Part shown: piece after piece, positions 45,286-54,124 of the stretch
How positions within the stretch are numbered: position 1 is the stretch's first letter
How the letters are laid out: each line of letters opens with the position of its first letter
From: Taklimakanibacter albus
Lineage (GTDB): Bacteria > Pseudomonadota > Alphaproteobacteria > Rhizobiales > Aestuariivirgaceae
Direction of reading: 5' to 3'
NCBI RefSeq assembly: GCF_016595235.1
Contig: NZ_JAENHL010000007.1
Location: 536,781-600,780 of the forward strand
DNA: 64,000 bases
Notes under the pieces: model-generated
What the model saw: the letters and a program-made list of their open reading frames with translations, nothing else
What the model was told of the DNA's origin: nothing
Database searches by the model: none
Translations under genes and position numbers: made by a program

Positions 45286-46580
45286 TCGATCAGCCTTTCC
45301 GGTTCCAGGAGGCCTGAATCGGCCGCGAGGTCGAGGAAGGTATAGCGATTCCGGATTTCCCGCGCATGCAGGATCGCATTCTTGAAGAACGACCGCGACA
45401 GACCGATTGCCGGATAACGCCGCGGTGCCTCGACCTGCGCCAGCGCCTTGTCGATGGCGCCGGAGGACCGGCGCACCAGCTCGATCTCTGATTTGAGGAC
45501 TGGCCAGATCGCCTGCAGTCTTTCATTGAGCCGCGCCGCCCTCGGTGCGTCGGTGAGCTTGGGCTGGATGTCCTGCCAGCAGGCGGCGCCCACCTCATCG
45601 CCGAAATGCGATTTGAGCGCGCCGATGCTGAGCTTGCTGGGTTCGAGAAGCGGTGGTGTATCGCGCGCCAGAAGCTGGTCCTGCAGCTTGGCCATCACCA
45701 CCGTCGTGACAGCGATCTGCTCGCCATGCAGCGCCGGCTCCCAGCCTTCAGGCGGCATCATCTCGACATGATGGCTGATCAGATGCTCGCCCTGGCTCGC
45801 CGGATAAGAACCGCCGCAGATCGTCATGCCGAAGCCCGAGAGCAGCAGGATCCGGATCAGGCAGCTCAGAGCCGCACGATCGCCCCTCAGCAGAGCACCC
45901 GGATCGGCGACGAGCTGGTTTTCGAGATCAGCGATGAACGCGAACGGGGCTTTGCGATAGGTCTGGCCGAAGAGACGGCTCGACAGGAGCCAGTCGACCT
46001 GCGCCGTCGACCGGCAGATCGCATCGCCGAAACCCGCCTGGATCAGGCGTTTCGGCGCCTTGGCCAGCACGTCGAGATCGATGAAGACGCCGTCGGGCGA
46101 GATCGCCGCCAGGGACTTCTTGTGCCCATGCACGGTGATGGCGGCATTGACGGACGTATAGCCGTTCATCGAGGGCGCGGTGCCGAAGACGGCGCAGCGT
46201 TTGCCTTGCTTGGCGGCTGAATATTTGGCCAGATCGCAGATGCTGCCCGAACCGACGGCGATATAGGATCCGGCCCGCTCGCCGGCACGCATCACGCGCG
46301 CGGCCGTCTCGTCATCGGGATGCGGCCGCTTGCCGAGCCTGATCGGTATGATCTCACCCAGCGAGGCGAGCGCCGGCTCGACCCGATGCGCCAACGCGGC
46401 ATGTGTATCGTCATCGGAAAGGATCGCGAAAGGCTTCGGCAGATCGAGCGCCTTGACGAGTTCCGCCTCGCGCCCGGCGAGCGTCGGCTCGATCACCAGC
46501 GCCTTCATCGGCACATGGAGGAGCTCGCCTGTATCGGGATCTCGATAAGTGCCCGTCAGCAGCTGTCTCAAGGTTTCCAT
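45282..46580 (-). CDS. sn-Glycerol-1-phosphate dehydrogenase-like enzyme (EgsA/AraM type)
   Basis: A 432-residue iron-containing-alcohol-dehydrogenase-fold enzyme. The nucleotide site reads YIAVGSGSICDLAKYSA near residue 105, and GTAPSMNGYTSVNAAI is the glycerol-1-phosphate dehydrogenase pattern. Metal ligands are probably the Asp of AGFGDAICRST and the His residues of GEHLISHHVEM and ALHGEQ. It would interconvert a ketone phosphate and alcohol phosphate with NAD(P). The C-terminal 80 residues (YPAIGLSRSFFKNAILHARE) extend past the usual fold. The operon context indicates sugar or polyol catabolism. Confidence 0.8.
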   Translation of the reverse strand: METLRQLLTGTYRDPDTGELLHVPMKALVIEPTLAGREAELVKALDLPKPFAILSDDDTHAALAHRVEPALASLGEIIPIRLGKRPHPDDETAARVMRAGERAGSYIAVGSGSICDLAKYSAAKQGKRCAVFGTAPSMNGYTSVNAAITVHGHKKSLAAISPDGVFIDLDVLAKAPKRLIQAGFGDAICRSTAQVDWLLSSRLFGQTYRKAPFAFIADLENQLVADPGALLRGDRAALSCLIRILLLSGFGMTICGGSYPASQGEHLISHHVEMMPPEGWEPALHGEQIAVTTVVMAKLQDQLLARDTPPLLEPSKLSIGALKSHFGDEVGAACWQDIQPKLTDAPRAARLNERLQAIWPVLKSEIELVRRSSGAIDKALAQVEAPRRYPAIGLSRSFFKNAILHAREIRNRYTFLDLAADSGLLEPERLID

Positions 46581-46581
46581 G

Positions 46582-47256
46582 TCATGTACCGGTCGCGCGC
46601 AATACCGCCTTGCATTGATCACGCACACCCTTGACGCCTTGCGCGAAGGCCTCTTCGAAAACCGCCGAGCCGATGGTGAAGGCATCGGCACCCGCCGACG
46701 CAACCGCTTTGATGCGCGCCGGCGAGTCGATGCTGCCGGCGACGATCAGATAGCCATTGTCGCCGACACCACGCCGCGCCGCGCGGATGAGATCGAGCGG
46801 ATCGGCCTCGGTGGCGCGATAGGCCAGGAGGTCGACGCCCGGGCAGCCCGAGGTGACGGCTCTGCGGCAATCCGCTTCGACATCCACCGCCGTGCCGCCG
46901 AGCTTGGTCGGATGGCCGATCGGTTTGCCGGGGAACGGATAATAGGAAGGCCCGCCGCCTTTGAAGGTATCCATGGCGAGCTTGATGTCCTGACCGCCGA
47001 GCACGCGATCGACACCGAGTTCGGCGGAAGCGGTGATCGACTGGCGGATAGTCTCCGGCGTCTGGCTGACGACCTCGACATAGGCGATGCAGCCATCTGC
47101 CTTGATGCGTCGTGTCAGCTCCTTGAGAGTGGCCTTGTCGACGCCGACATCCTTGAAGCCCACATGTTTCAGGCCGATGCCGGAGAGAGAGTCGTAAACG
47201 TCAAGACAGTTCTGGACCGTCTTGTCGTGATGCGTCAGCATGAAAATGAAGTCCAT
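46582..47256 (-). CDS. HisA/ribulose-phosphate-type TIM-barrel enzyme
   Basis: A 224-residue single-barrel protein. The phosphate-binding end of the barrel is visible as YLIVAGSIDSPARIKAVASA followed by GADAFTIGSAVFE; GLKHVGFKDVGVDKATLKEL and VDRVLGGQDIKLAMDTF form earlier strands. Exact reaction is unknown (epimerase, aldolase or isomerase on a sugar phosphate). The ATG at 47256 is used; an upstream TTG at 47286 lies inside the operator-like palindrome region. It is the first gene of the six-gene operon, one base from the dehydrogenase. Confidence 0.75.
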   Translation of the reverse strand: MDFIFMLTHHDKTVQNCLDVYDSLSGIGLKHVGFKDVGVDKATLKELTRRIKADGCIAYVEVVSQTPETIRQSITASAELGVDRVLGGQDIKLAMDTFKGGGPSYYPFPGKPIGHPTKLGGTAVDVEADCRRAVTSGCPGVDLLAYRATEADPLDLIRAARRGVGDNGYLIVAGSIDSPARIKAVASAGADAFTIGSAVFEEAFAQGVKGVRDQCKAVLRATGT

Positions 47257-47270
47257 GTCGCCACTCTTAT

Positions 47271-47284
47271 GTTGTACCCACAAC
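47271..47284. promoter_or_regulatory. Palindrome before the carbohydrate operon, candidate DeoR operator
   Basis: GTTGT-ACCC-ACAAC, perfect 5-base arms, 15 bases before the first start codon of the minus-strand operon. A related ATGTTGCAT lies 6 bases further. Position and symmetry suit a repressor site for the DeoR protein of the operon. Confidence 0.4.
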
Positions 47285-47333
47285 AATTATGTTGCATAGC
47301 TGACATGGATGGCGCAAGCTATTTCCAAACGAG

Positions 47334-48032
47334 ATGGCGATGAGTTGGAAAAATTCCTTCCGATCGATCTATTACGAAGGTGCGCCCGAACCGGCGGACC
47401 TCGATCTCGGTTGGAAGGAGACCGCCCTCCTCGTCATCGACGTTCAGAATACGTATCTGGCGCGTCCTGACCGCGCCACGCTGACGCCCGACGAGCAGCG
47501 CCGCTACGACGCCTGGACGCCTTTCCACAGCCGGATGCGGGACACGGTCATTCCGCGCACCGCCGACCTCCTGGCGCGCTTCCGCCGGCATGGCATAGAG
47601 TGCCTCTTCGCCCGCATCGCCTGCCACACCAAGGATGGCCGCGACCGCTCGCTCAGCCAGAAGATGCCGGGCTGGAACAACCTGCTCTTGCCGAAGGACG
47701 AAGCCCCCTCCCAACTTGTCCCTGAATTGGCACCAGCGGGTGACGAGATCGTCGTCACCAAGACGACCGACTCCGCGCTGACCGGCACCAATCTCCGGCT
47801 GATCCTCCATAATCTGGGGATCAAGAACGTCGTCTGTGCCGGAATTTTTACCGACCAATGCGTGTCTTCGACGGTGCGCAGCCTGGCCGATGAAAGCTAC
47901 AATGTGGTGGTCGTGGAGGATTGCTGCGCGGCCGGTTCGGACGAGCTCCACCGCAAGGAGCTCGAGATCATCAACATGATCTACTGTCACGTCATGTCGA
48001 GCGCGGAGCTCATTGCGATGATGCGGCTCTGA
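47334..48032 (+). CDS. Isochorismatase-family cysteine hydrolase
   Basis: A 232-residue hydrolase. The catalytic triad is visible: Asp in ALLVIDVQNTYL, Lys in EIVVTKTTDSALTGTNL and Cys in GIFTDQCVSSTVRSLAD. The family includes N-carbamoyl amidases, ureidoacrylate and biuret hydrolases and nicotinamidases. It is divergent from the carbohydrate operon and 138 bases upstream of the amine importer. It could release an amine from an amide substrate, but it lies upstream of the importer's operator, so co-regulation is not certain. Confidence 0.85.
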   Translation: MAMSWKNSFRSIYYEGAPEPADLDLGWKETALLVIDVQNTYLARPDRATLTPDEQRRYDAWTPFHSRMRDTVIPRTADLLARFRRHGIECLFARIACHTKDGRDRSLSQKMPGWNNLLLPKDEAPSQLVPELAPAGDEIVVTKTTDSALTGTNLRLILHNLGIKNVVCAGIFTDQCVSSTVRSLADESYNVVVVEDCCAAGSDELHRKELEIINMIYCHVMSSAELIAMMRL

Positions 48033-48047
48033 AACCAGAAAGGAGGG

Positions 48048-48076
48048 TGTCAAATCGGGACGCTCGAAAGTCAAGC
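48048..48076 (-). promoter_or_regulatory. 21-base direct repeat upstream of the importer operon (AraC-type site 3)
   Basis: On the plus strand TGTCAA (48048-48053) and AGTCAAGC (48069-48076) lie 21 bases apart, two helical turns. Read on the minus strand this is GCTTGACT then TTGACA, the same pattern as at 58038-58066 and 61625-61653. It ends 94 bases before the binding-protein start and has the same orientation relative to transcription as the other two sites. Confidence 0.6.
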
Positions 48077-48169
48077 GATTGCCAGGGACCTGCCCTAGGC
48101 TGTCAGATGGGAAACGCCAGAACCAAGCCCACGCCAAGTGATGGGTAACAGAACAATGGAGGAAGTCGC

Positions 48170-49333
48170 ATGCTGAAAACACCCCTGTCTCGCCGGAATT
48201 TCATGCAACGCTCGACCGCTTTTGCGGCGGCCGTGGCAGCCGGCGCAAAATTCACCACCACCCCGGCACATGCCGCCCGCGAGAAAGAGCTGAACATCCT
48301 GTGCTGGGAAGGTTACAACTCGGCCCAGGTGCTCGACCCTTTCCGCCAGGATAAGGGCGCCACCGTCAAGGCGGAGTCTCTCACCAACGATCCGACCATG
48401 GTCAACCGGCTGCGCGCCGGTGAAACGAAGATCTGGGACCTCATCAACGTCAACAATCCCTGGGCCCGCAAGATCATGGCGCCCGAGGGCCTGATCAAGC
48501 CGCTCGATCGCGCCACCTTCGAACCCTATTTCGACAAGATGATGCCGGCCTTCAAGGCCCCCTATAAATGGGCGATGGACGAGAAGGGCGAGCAGCTCAT
48601 CGGCATGGCGCAGCGCTTCGGACCCTATTGCTTCGTCGTCAACACCGACAAGGTCAGCCGCAAGACCGCCGAGGATCAAGGCTGGAATCTGTGGAACGAC
48701 CCGGCCAATGACAAAAAGTATGGCGTCCTCGAATCGGACGACTGGAACGTCTTCAACATCTGCTGCATCGCCGGCTTCGATCCCTTCAAGGTGCATAATG
48801 ACGACGAGGTCGCCAAATTCACCGAGACGGCGAAGCGCGTTTTCAAGGGCGCCAAGGTGGTCGGCGACATCGCCACGATGAACCAGTCGCTGGTGTCGGG
48901 CGAGATCGACTTCCATCTGACCGGCGGCACCTATTCAGCCTCGCCGGCGCGCGCCGACGGCGCCGCCAATATCCGCGGCATCACGCCCAATTCGGGCCCG
49001 ATGGAAGGCGGCAAGGGCGGCATCGTCTGGATCGAAATCACCTCGCCGGTGAACAATCCGGAATTGTCGCCGCTCGCCACCGAGTTCCTGAAATATGTGC
49101 AGGACCCGAAGGTCGCTCACACCGTTGCTTTCGCCGAAGGCACCTTCAATCCCGTCGCCCAGATGGGCAACAAGGAATGTTTCGATCTCTTCACCAAGGA
49201 AGAGCTCGACGCCATCCAGTGGGATTCGCTCGAAGAGGAAGTGGCGCGCTCGGTCGAGTACGACATTGTTCCCGACTATGACAAGCTGCTCGACATCATG
49301 ACGGCAGCGAAGAAGGAAGCGTCGGCCGGGTAA
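48170..49333 (+). CDS. Polyamine-type ABC transporter substrate-binding protein
   Basis: A 387-residue periplasmic binding protein of the PotD/PotF group. The N-terminus has a twin-arginine signal (SRRNFMQRSTAFAAAVAAGA) with cleavage probably after AHA. The mature start ELNILCWEGYNSAQVLDPF is the family hallmark. GGAGGAAGTCGC precedes the ATG. It is the first gene of importer plus SDR, transcribed from the region holding operator site 3. The microcompartment context suggests an amino alcohol or related amine as ligand rather than spermidine. Confidence 0.88.
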   Translation: MLKTPLSRRNFMQRSTAFAAAVAAGAKFTTTPAHAAREKELNILCWEGYNSAQVLDPFRQDKGATVKAESLTNDPTMVNRLRAGETKIWDLINVNNPWARKIMAPEGLIKPLDRATFEPYFDKMMPAFKAPYKWAMDEKGEQLIGMAQRFGPYCFVVNTDKVSRKTAEDQGWNLWNDPANDKKYGVLESDDWNVFNICCIAGFDPFKVHNDDEVAKFTETAKRVFKGAKVVGDIATMNQSLVSGEIDFHLTGGTYSASPARADGAANIRGITPNSGPMEGGKGGIVWIEITSPVNNPELSPLATEFLKYVQDPKVAHTVAFAEGTFNPVAQMGNKECFDLFTKEELDAIQWDSLEEEVARSVEYDIVPDYDKLLDIMTAAKKEASAG

Positions 49334-49356
49334 TCCGGGCCGTCACGCACCAATAA

Positions 49357-49385
49357 GGCCCCTCCCGCTCAATGCCGGAGGGGCC
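49357..49385 (+). promoter_or_regulatory. Intercistronic hairpin after the binding-protein gene
   Basis: GGCCCCTCC and GGAGGGGCC form a perfect 9-base stem with an 11-base loop, 23 bases after the binding-protein stop. No T tract follows, so it more likely stabilises the upstream message or attenuates the downstream genes, as is common between a binding protein and its transporter. Confidence 0.5.
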
Positions 49386-49413
49386 AAATCTGCTTAAAGT
49401 TCCCAAGGATTGC

Positions 49414-50481
49414 ATGTCAAAGCGCCCGCCCATTCTGCAGCTCAAGTCCCTCACCAAGTCCTTCGGCACGTTCAACGCCGTGGACGGCATTGATCTCGAC
49501 ATTGCCGAGGGCGAATTCTTCACCATTGTTGGCCCGTCGGGCTCGGGCAAGACGACCCTCATCCGCATGCTTGCCGGCATGGAGCAGGCTTCGAGCGGCG
49601 ACATCATCCTGAGCGGCACGCGTATCAATGACCTGCCGGCCAATAAGCGGCCGACCTGCATGGTGTTCCAGTCGCTCGCTCTCTTCCCTCACCGCACTGT
49701 CGGCGAGAACATCGAGTTTCCACTCAAGATCAAAGGCATTGACCCGGCCCAGCGTAAAGTCCGCGCCTTGGCCCTGCTCGATCAGTTGCGCCTGCCGCCG
49801 AATTATTACGGCAAGTCGGTGCTGCGCTGCTCGGGCGGCGAGCGCCAGCGCGTGGCCTTGGCCCGCGCCCTCGCCTTCGACCCCAAGATCCTGTTCTTCG
49901 ACGAACCGCTCTCGGCTATCGACTACAAATTGCGCAAGACGCTGGAAAAAGAACTCAAGGACATCCACCGCGAGACCGGCAAGACCTTCGTCTACATCAC
50001 CCATTCGCTCGAGGAGGCGATGGTGATGTCGGACCGTATCGGCGTCATGCGCGCCGGCAACCTGGTCCAGGTCGGCACGCCGAATGAAATCTATTCGTCG
50101 CCCAAGGACAAGTTCGTCTCGGAATTCATGGGGGATGTGAATGTCATTCCGGTCAGCATGAATGGCAGCCGGACCATCACCGCCGACACGTTCGACAAGA
50201 CCTTCACCGTTGCCACGATTCCGCAAGCCTTCAGCAAAGGCCACCTCGTCATCCGGCCGGAATTCGTCCGCTTCGTCACCGAGGCGAAAGAGGCCGAGAA
50301 CGTTCTCGAGGGCAAGCTCTACAATGAATATGCGCTGGGCTCGCGCATCCAGTATCAGGTGCGCGTCGGCGAGAATGTCTTCATCGTCGAGAAACTGCGC
50401 CAGCATTCCTCTACGCTCCGCCGTGACCAGACGGTCCTCATCGGCTGGGATGCGAAAGATTCCATTCTGGTGACCGGCTGA
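49414..50481 (+). CDS. Polyamine-type ABC transporter ATPase
   Basis: A 355-residue ATPase of the PotA group. Walker A is GPSGSGKTTLIRMLAG near residue 38; Q-loop VFQSLALFPHRTVGEN; signature LRCSGGERQRVALARAL (Cys in place of Leu-Ser); Walker B ILFFDEPLSAIDYKLR; and a C-terminal TOBE-like regulatory domain. The ATG at 49414 has AAGGA 5 bases upstream; the upstream in-frame ATG at 49372 lies inside the hairpin. Its stop overlaps the first permease start by one base. Confidence 0.9.
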   Translation: MSKRPPILQLKSLTKSFGTFNAVDGIDLDIAEGEFFTIVGPSGSGKTTLIRMLAGMEQASSGDIILSGTRINDLPANKRPTCMVFQSLALFPHRTVGENIEFPLKIKGIDPAQRKVRALALLDQLRLPPNYYGKSVLRCSGGERQRVALARALAFDPKILFFDEPLSAIDYKLRKTLEKELKDIHRETGKTFVYITHSLEEAMVMSDRIGVMRAGNLVQVGTPNEIYSSPKDKFVSEFMGDVNVIPVSMNGSRTITADTFDKTFTVATIPQAFSKGHLVIRPEFVRFVTEAKEAENVLEGKLYNEYALGSRIQYQVRVGENVFIVEKLRQHSSTLRRDQTVLIGWDAKDSILVTG

Positions 50482-51347
50482 TGGCGGCGCCTCACGAAAC
50501 CGGCAAAGGGCTGTCGCAGGGGGCCCGCAACGCCTTGCCGCTGATGCTTTTCATGATCATCGGCTTTGCCGCCCCCCTCCTCACGGTGATCGCCTACAGC
50601 TTCATGCCGCCGCGCTCCTTCGGCCTCACCCGCGCGCCGACGCTCGACAACTATGCCGATATATTCGCCAGCAACAGCTACATCTCCTTCGGCTGGTCGA
50701 TGCTGTTCGCCGCCCTGACTGTCGCCCTGCTGGCGCTCATCTGCTATCCGATCGCCTATGGCATGGCGCGGCTCTTTGGCCGCTGGTCGCCGATCCTGAC
50801 GCTGCTCTTCACCATTCCGCTTTTCGTCTCTGAGAATGTCCGCCTCTATGGCTGGATCCTGTTCCTCATCAAGAATGGTGTGCTGCTCGGCACGCTCAAA
50901 TCCTGGTTCGGCATCGAGCCGGAGAGCATTCTGTTTACGCCCGGCGTGGTGCTGCTCGGCATGGTTTATGTCTATCTGCCCTTCATGCTGTTCCCGATGA
51001 CGCTCGGCGTCTCCATGGTGCCGAACGAAACGCGCGAAGCCGCACGCGATCTCGGCGCTTCGCGCTGGCAGGTCTTCCGCGAGGTCGAGCTGCCGCTCTC
51101 CATGCCCGGCATCATGATCGGCCTGCTCCTGACTTTCGTGCTCGCCGTCGGCGCCATTGCCGAGGCGAAGGTATTGGGCGGCCAGACCATCATCCCGATT
51201 ACCCACGACATCGAGATCGCCTTCACCTATGCACAGAACTGGCCCTTGGGCGCCGCGCTCGCCGTGCTCCTGATGATCGTCGTCGGCACGCTGGTGATGC
51301 TGGTGCTCAAACGCTTCGATCTCGACGCCATCTTGGGAAAGAGGTGA
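50481..51347 (+). CDS. Polyamine-type ABC transporter permease (PotB-like)
   Basis: A 288-residue permease with six predicted helices (first LPLMLFMIIGFAAPLLTVIAY) and the ATPase-contact loop EAARDLGASRWQVFREVELP near residue 183. It pairs with the following permease to form the channel of the importer; gene spacing is one base overlap before and 3 bases after. Confidence 0.9.
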   Translation: MAAPHETGKGLSQGARNALPLMLFMIIGFAAPLLTVIAYSFMPPRSFGLTRAPTLDNYADIFASNSYISFGWSMLFAALTVALLALICYPIAYGMARLFGRWSPILTLLFTIPLFVSENVRLYGWILFLIKNGVLLGTLKSWFGIEPESILFTPGVVLLGMVYVYLPFMLFPMTLGVSMVPNETREAARDLGASRWQVFREVELPLSMPGIMIGLLLTFVLAVGAIAEAKVLGGQTIIPITHDIEIAFTYAQNWPLGAALAVLLMIVVGTLVMLVLKRFDLDAILGKR

Positions 51348-51350
51348 GCC

Positions 51351-52142
51351 ATGACTGATCGTGGCCGCCGCGCGCTGATCTGGGCCTGGACGCTCGCCGT
51401 CCTCGTCTTCCTCTATCTGCCGGCTCTGTGCATCCTTCTCGCCTCCCTGACGGCGAGCCGCTACTTCCTGTTCCCCATTCAGAAATGGGGTCTCGACTGG
51501 TGGCGCAAGACTTTCGAGTCGCTCGAGATCCGCCAGCTTTTCGCCAATTCGATCACCATCGCCTTCTGCGTCATGGTCGTCGCCGTCGTCATCGCGTTCT
51601 TCGGCGCGCTCGCTTTCGCCCGCTACAATTGGAAGGGCCGCACCGTCTTCCAGAAGATCGTGCTGCTGCCGATCTTCTTCCCACAATCGGTGCTGGGTCT
51701 GGCGCTCCTCCTGTGGTTCAACGCCATCGGTATTCAGACCTCGTGGATGACCGCCATCTTCGCCCATCTCGTCTGGATCATCCCGGTGGTGACGCTCGTC
51801 ATCTCCATCCAGGTCTATAGTTTCGATCCTGCGCTCGAAGAGGCGGCCTTCGATCTCGGCGCCTCGCGCTGGCAGGTCTTCCGCGAAGTGACCCTGCCCG
51901 TCCTCTTGCCGGGTATCGTGTCGGGGGCCTTCTTCGCCTTCCTTCTGTCCTGGGGCAATTTCCCTCTGTCGCTGTTCACCACCGGCGCCGACGCGACCAT
52001 CCCCAAATATCTCTATGCCAAAATGGTGGCGGGCTACACGCCGGGCGTGCCGGTGCTCGGCACGGTCTCGACCTTCGGCGCGGCCTTGCTGCTGCTCGGC
52101 GGCTACTGGCTCGTCACGCTGCGCCGGCGCGCGCAATCATGA
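51351..52142 (+). CDS. Polyamine-type ABC transporter permease (PotC-like)
   Basis: A 263-residue permease with six helices (first IWAWTLAVLVFLYLPALCIL) and the contact loop EEAAFDLGASRWQVFREVTL near residue 163. It completes the importer. It is followed after 25 bases by the SDR gene, indicating that uptake and first oxidation or racemisation step are co-expressed. Confidence 0.9.
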   Translation: MTDRGRRALIWAWTLAVLVFLYLPALCILLASLTASRYFLFPIQKWGLDWWRKTFESLEIRQLFANSITIAFCVMVVAVVIAFFGALAFARYNWKGRTVFQKIVLLPIFFPQSVLGLALLLWFNAIGIQTSWMTAIFAHLVWIIPVVTLVISIQVYSFDPALEEAAFDLGASRWQVFREVTLPVLLPGIVSGAFFAFLLSWGNFPLSLFTTGADATIPKYLYAKMVAGYTPGVPVLGTVSTFGAALLLLGGYWLVTLRRRAQS

Positions 52143-52167
52143 AAATAACGAGAGAGGGAATGTTTCC

Positions 52168-52947
52168 ATGTTTTCATCGCTGAAAAACAAATCCGTCCTG
52201 GTCACCGGCGGCAGCAAGGGCATCGGCAAGGGCATTGCACGCGTCTTCGCCGAGGCCGGCTGCAAGGTGCTGATCACCGCCCGCCATGAGAACGTGGCCA
52301 AGGAAGCCGCCGCGGAGCTCAGCAAGGCAGGCGGCACCGTTGCCGCCTTCGCCGCCGATGTCACCGATTACAAGAGCATGCAGGCGGCCGCCGACTTCGC
52401 GGTCAAGACGCATGGCGGTCTCGACATTCTCTGCGCCAATGCCGGCATCTTCCCGCAAGTGAAGATCGAGGAGATGACGGACGAGACCTGGGACATCACC
52501 GTCGACACCAATCTGAAAGGCACATTCCTGTCGGTGAAAGCCTGCCTGCCGGCGCTCAAGAAGAGCGGCCAGGGCCGCATCATCATCACCTCTTCCATCA
52601 CCGGTCCGGTGACCGGCTTTCCCGGCTGGACGCATTACGGCGCCACCAAAGCCGGCCAGCTCGGCTTCATGCGCACCGCCTGCATGGAGCTCGCCAAATT
52701 CGGCATCACCGTGAATGCCGTGCTGCCGGGTAATATCGCCACTGAAGGCCTCGCCGATCTCGGCCCCGATTACGAAAATACCATGGCCGCCTCGATCCCG
52801 CTGAAGCGGCTCGGCCGGGTCGAGGATATCGGCTATGCGGCGCTTTATTTCGCCACCAAGGAAGCGGCCTATGTGACCGGCCAGACGATCATCGTCGATG
52901 GCGGCCAGATCATCCCCGAATCGATCGAGGCCATCAACCAGGCCTGA
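52168..52947 (+). CDS. SDR dehydrogenase, candidate 1-amino-2-propanol dehydrogenase
   Basis: A 259-residue classical SDR. The cofactor loop is VTGGSKGIGKGIA, NAG is in CANAGIFP, and the catalytic Ser-Tyr-Lys lies in SSITGPVTGFPGWTHYGATK. The ITGPVTG-PGW stretch is, as I recall, characteristic of the SDR encoded in RMM microcompartment loci of mycobacteria (S-1-amino-2-propanol dehydrogenase). It probably interconverts aminoacetone and 1-amino-2-propanol or a related amino alcohol. No obvious encapsulation peptide is seen. AGAGAGGG precedes the ATG. Confidence 0.75.
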   Translation: MFSSLKNKSVLVTGGSKGIGKGIARVFAEAGCKVLITARHENVAKEAAAELSKAGGTVAAFAADVTDYKSMQAAADFAVKTHGGLDILCANAGIFPQVKIEEMTDETWDITVDTNLKGTFLSVKACLPALKKSGQGRIIITSSITGPVTGFPGWTHYGATKAGQLGFMRTACMELAKFGITVNAVLPGNIATEGLADLGPDYENTMAASIPLKRLGRVEDIGYAALYFATKEAAYVTGQTIIVDGGQIIPESIEAINQA

Positions 52948-52969
52948 CGGACAGAATACTCACCCCACC

Positions 52970-52999
52970 ATGGCCGCCTCCTGCGAGGCGGCCATTTTT
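52970..52999 (+). terminator. Rho-independent terminator after the importer-SDR operon
   Basis: ATGGCCGCCTC and GAGGCGGCCAT form a perfect 11-base stem with a CTGC loop, followed by TTTTTG. It lies 22 bases after the SDR stop and directly before the convergent RNase T2 stop. Confidence 0.9.
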
Positions 53000-53005
53000 G
53001 TTGAG

Positions 53006-54019
53006 CTATTGCTGCCCCACCGCATCGACGAGGCCGCCCGGACATTCGGTCTTGGTCGGTGTCGCGGCGGCCATGAGATTTGCGAGCGACGTTTCGGGTG
53101 TGATGTCACCGCTGAGGCCGATGGTGAGCTCGGAGATGATCAGCTTGCCGTTGTTGCGCGCGCATTGCATGCGCACCCTGAGGCCCGCGCCCTCACCAAA
53201 ACTCTGGTCGAAGGCCTTGCGGATCTCATCGAAGGTCAATTGCTGGCCGACGCGGCTGGCGAACAGCTCGCGCACGGCGGACCCGTTGAGCGCCCGCATC
53301 AAAGCGAGCGCCTCGCCGAAGTACTCTTCCGGCGTCTGTGAATAGCAGGTGCCGTGTTTGGTCCATTCATGCCGTTCGAGCTGCGACTGCGTACCCGGCA
53401 TCACCTTGTCGAGCTCGGCACGCGTCGGCGGCTCGAGCGAGATTTCCGGCAGTTGATCCCAGCGGCCATCCTTGTCATTGCCGATATCGCTCTTGCCGAC
53501 ATTGCAATAGGCCATCCGCCGCGGCTGCGGCCACAGGCCGTGCAGCGTGAAATTGCTGGCATCGAACCGGTCCACCGTTTGCGTCCGGCATTCGACTTTG
53601 TCGGGCTTCGTCTCGCAGAAGGCGGGCTGCCAGCTGACCGCCAGAACATTCTGCGTCGGCTGCCCGCCGGATGGCGCCTGTTTGCCGGGCTTCTGCGCGG
53701 AAGTGTTCCCTTCGCCCATCGGCGCGCCGCCGCTGCGGGTGCCGCAATCGACCGGCGCCCAGCGCCGTTCCGGCGAAGCGCCCGGCACCAGGATCAGGAA
53801 ATGACTGGCCGGCTCCTTGTTGCCCGCGACGATCTGATAGGACGTCCCGGCGTTGAGCGGCACCGGATTGGACTGCTTCTTGATCGACTGGAAAGCGCTG
53901 CAATTCTGCCCGGCGACGAACGAGCCGTCGAGCGGCACTTCCGCAGCCGCAAAGGGCGCCGCGAGCCCTAGCGCCACAGCGAGAACACCGAAAATTTTAG
54001 AGAAGGAAACCAGCCGCAT
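53006..54019 (-). CDS. Ribonuclease T2 family protein, periplasmic
   Basis: A 337-residue secreted RNase T2. A signal peptide covers about residues 1-26 (ILGVLAVALGL-type core, cleavage near FAAAE). Both active-site motifs are present: FTLHGLWPQ and ERHEWTKHGTC, each with its catalytic histidine, and several cysteines for disulfides. The ATG at 54019 starts a proper signal peptide and has AGGAG upstream. It sits between the two arms of the microcompartment locus but has no clear functional link to it. Confidence 0.9.
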   Translation of the reverse strand: MRLVSFSKIFGVLAVALGLAAPFAAAEVPLDGSFVAGQNCSAFQSIKKQSNPVPLNAGTSYQIVAGNKEPASHFLILVPGASPERRWAPVDCGTRSGGAPMGEGNTSAQKPGKQAPSGGQPTQNVLAVSWQPAFCETKPDKVECRTQTVDRFDASNFTLHGLWPQPRRMAYCNVGKSDIGNDKDGRWDQLPEISLEPPTRAELDKVMPGTQSQLERHEWTKHGTCYSQTPEEYFGEALALMRALNGSAVRELFASRVGQQLTFDEIRKAFDQSFGEGAGLRVRMQCARNNGKLIISELTIGLSGDITPETSLANLMAAATPTKTECPGGLVDAVGQQ

Positions 54020-54124
54020 CTGCCAACAAACTCCTCGCGAATGAAGACGGGAGCTTGATAGCACAATTCGGCGGCCGCTTCCTATGGTCGGCGGATTACA
54101 AGGCGTCAACCCGGGCAGGCGGCG

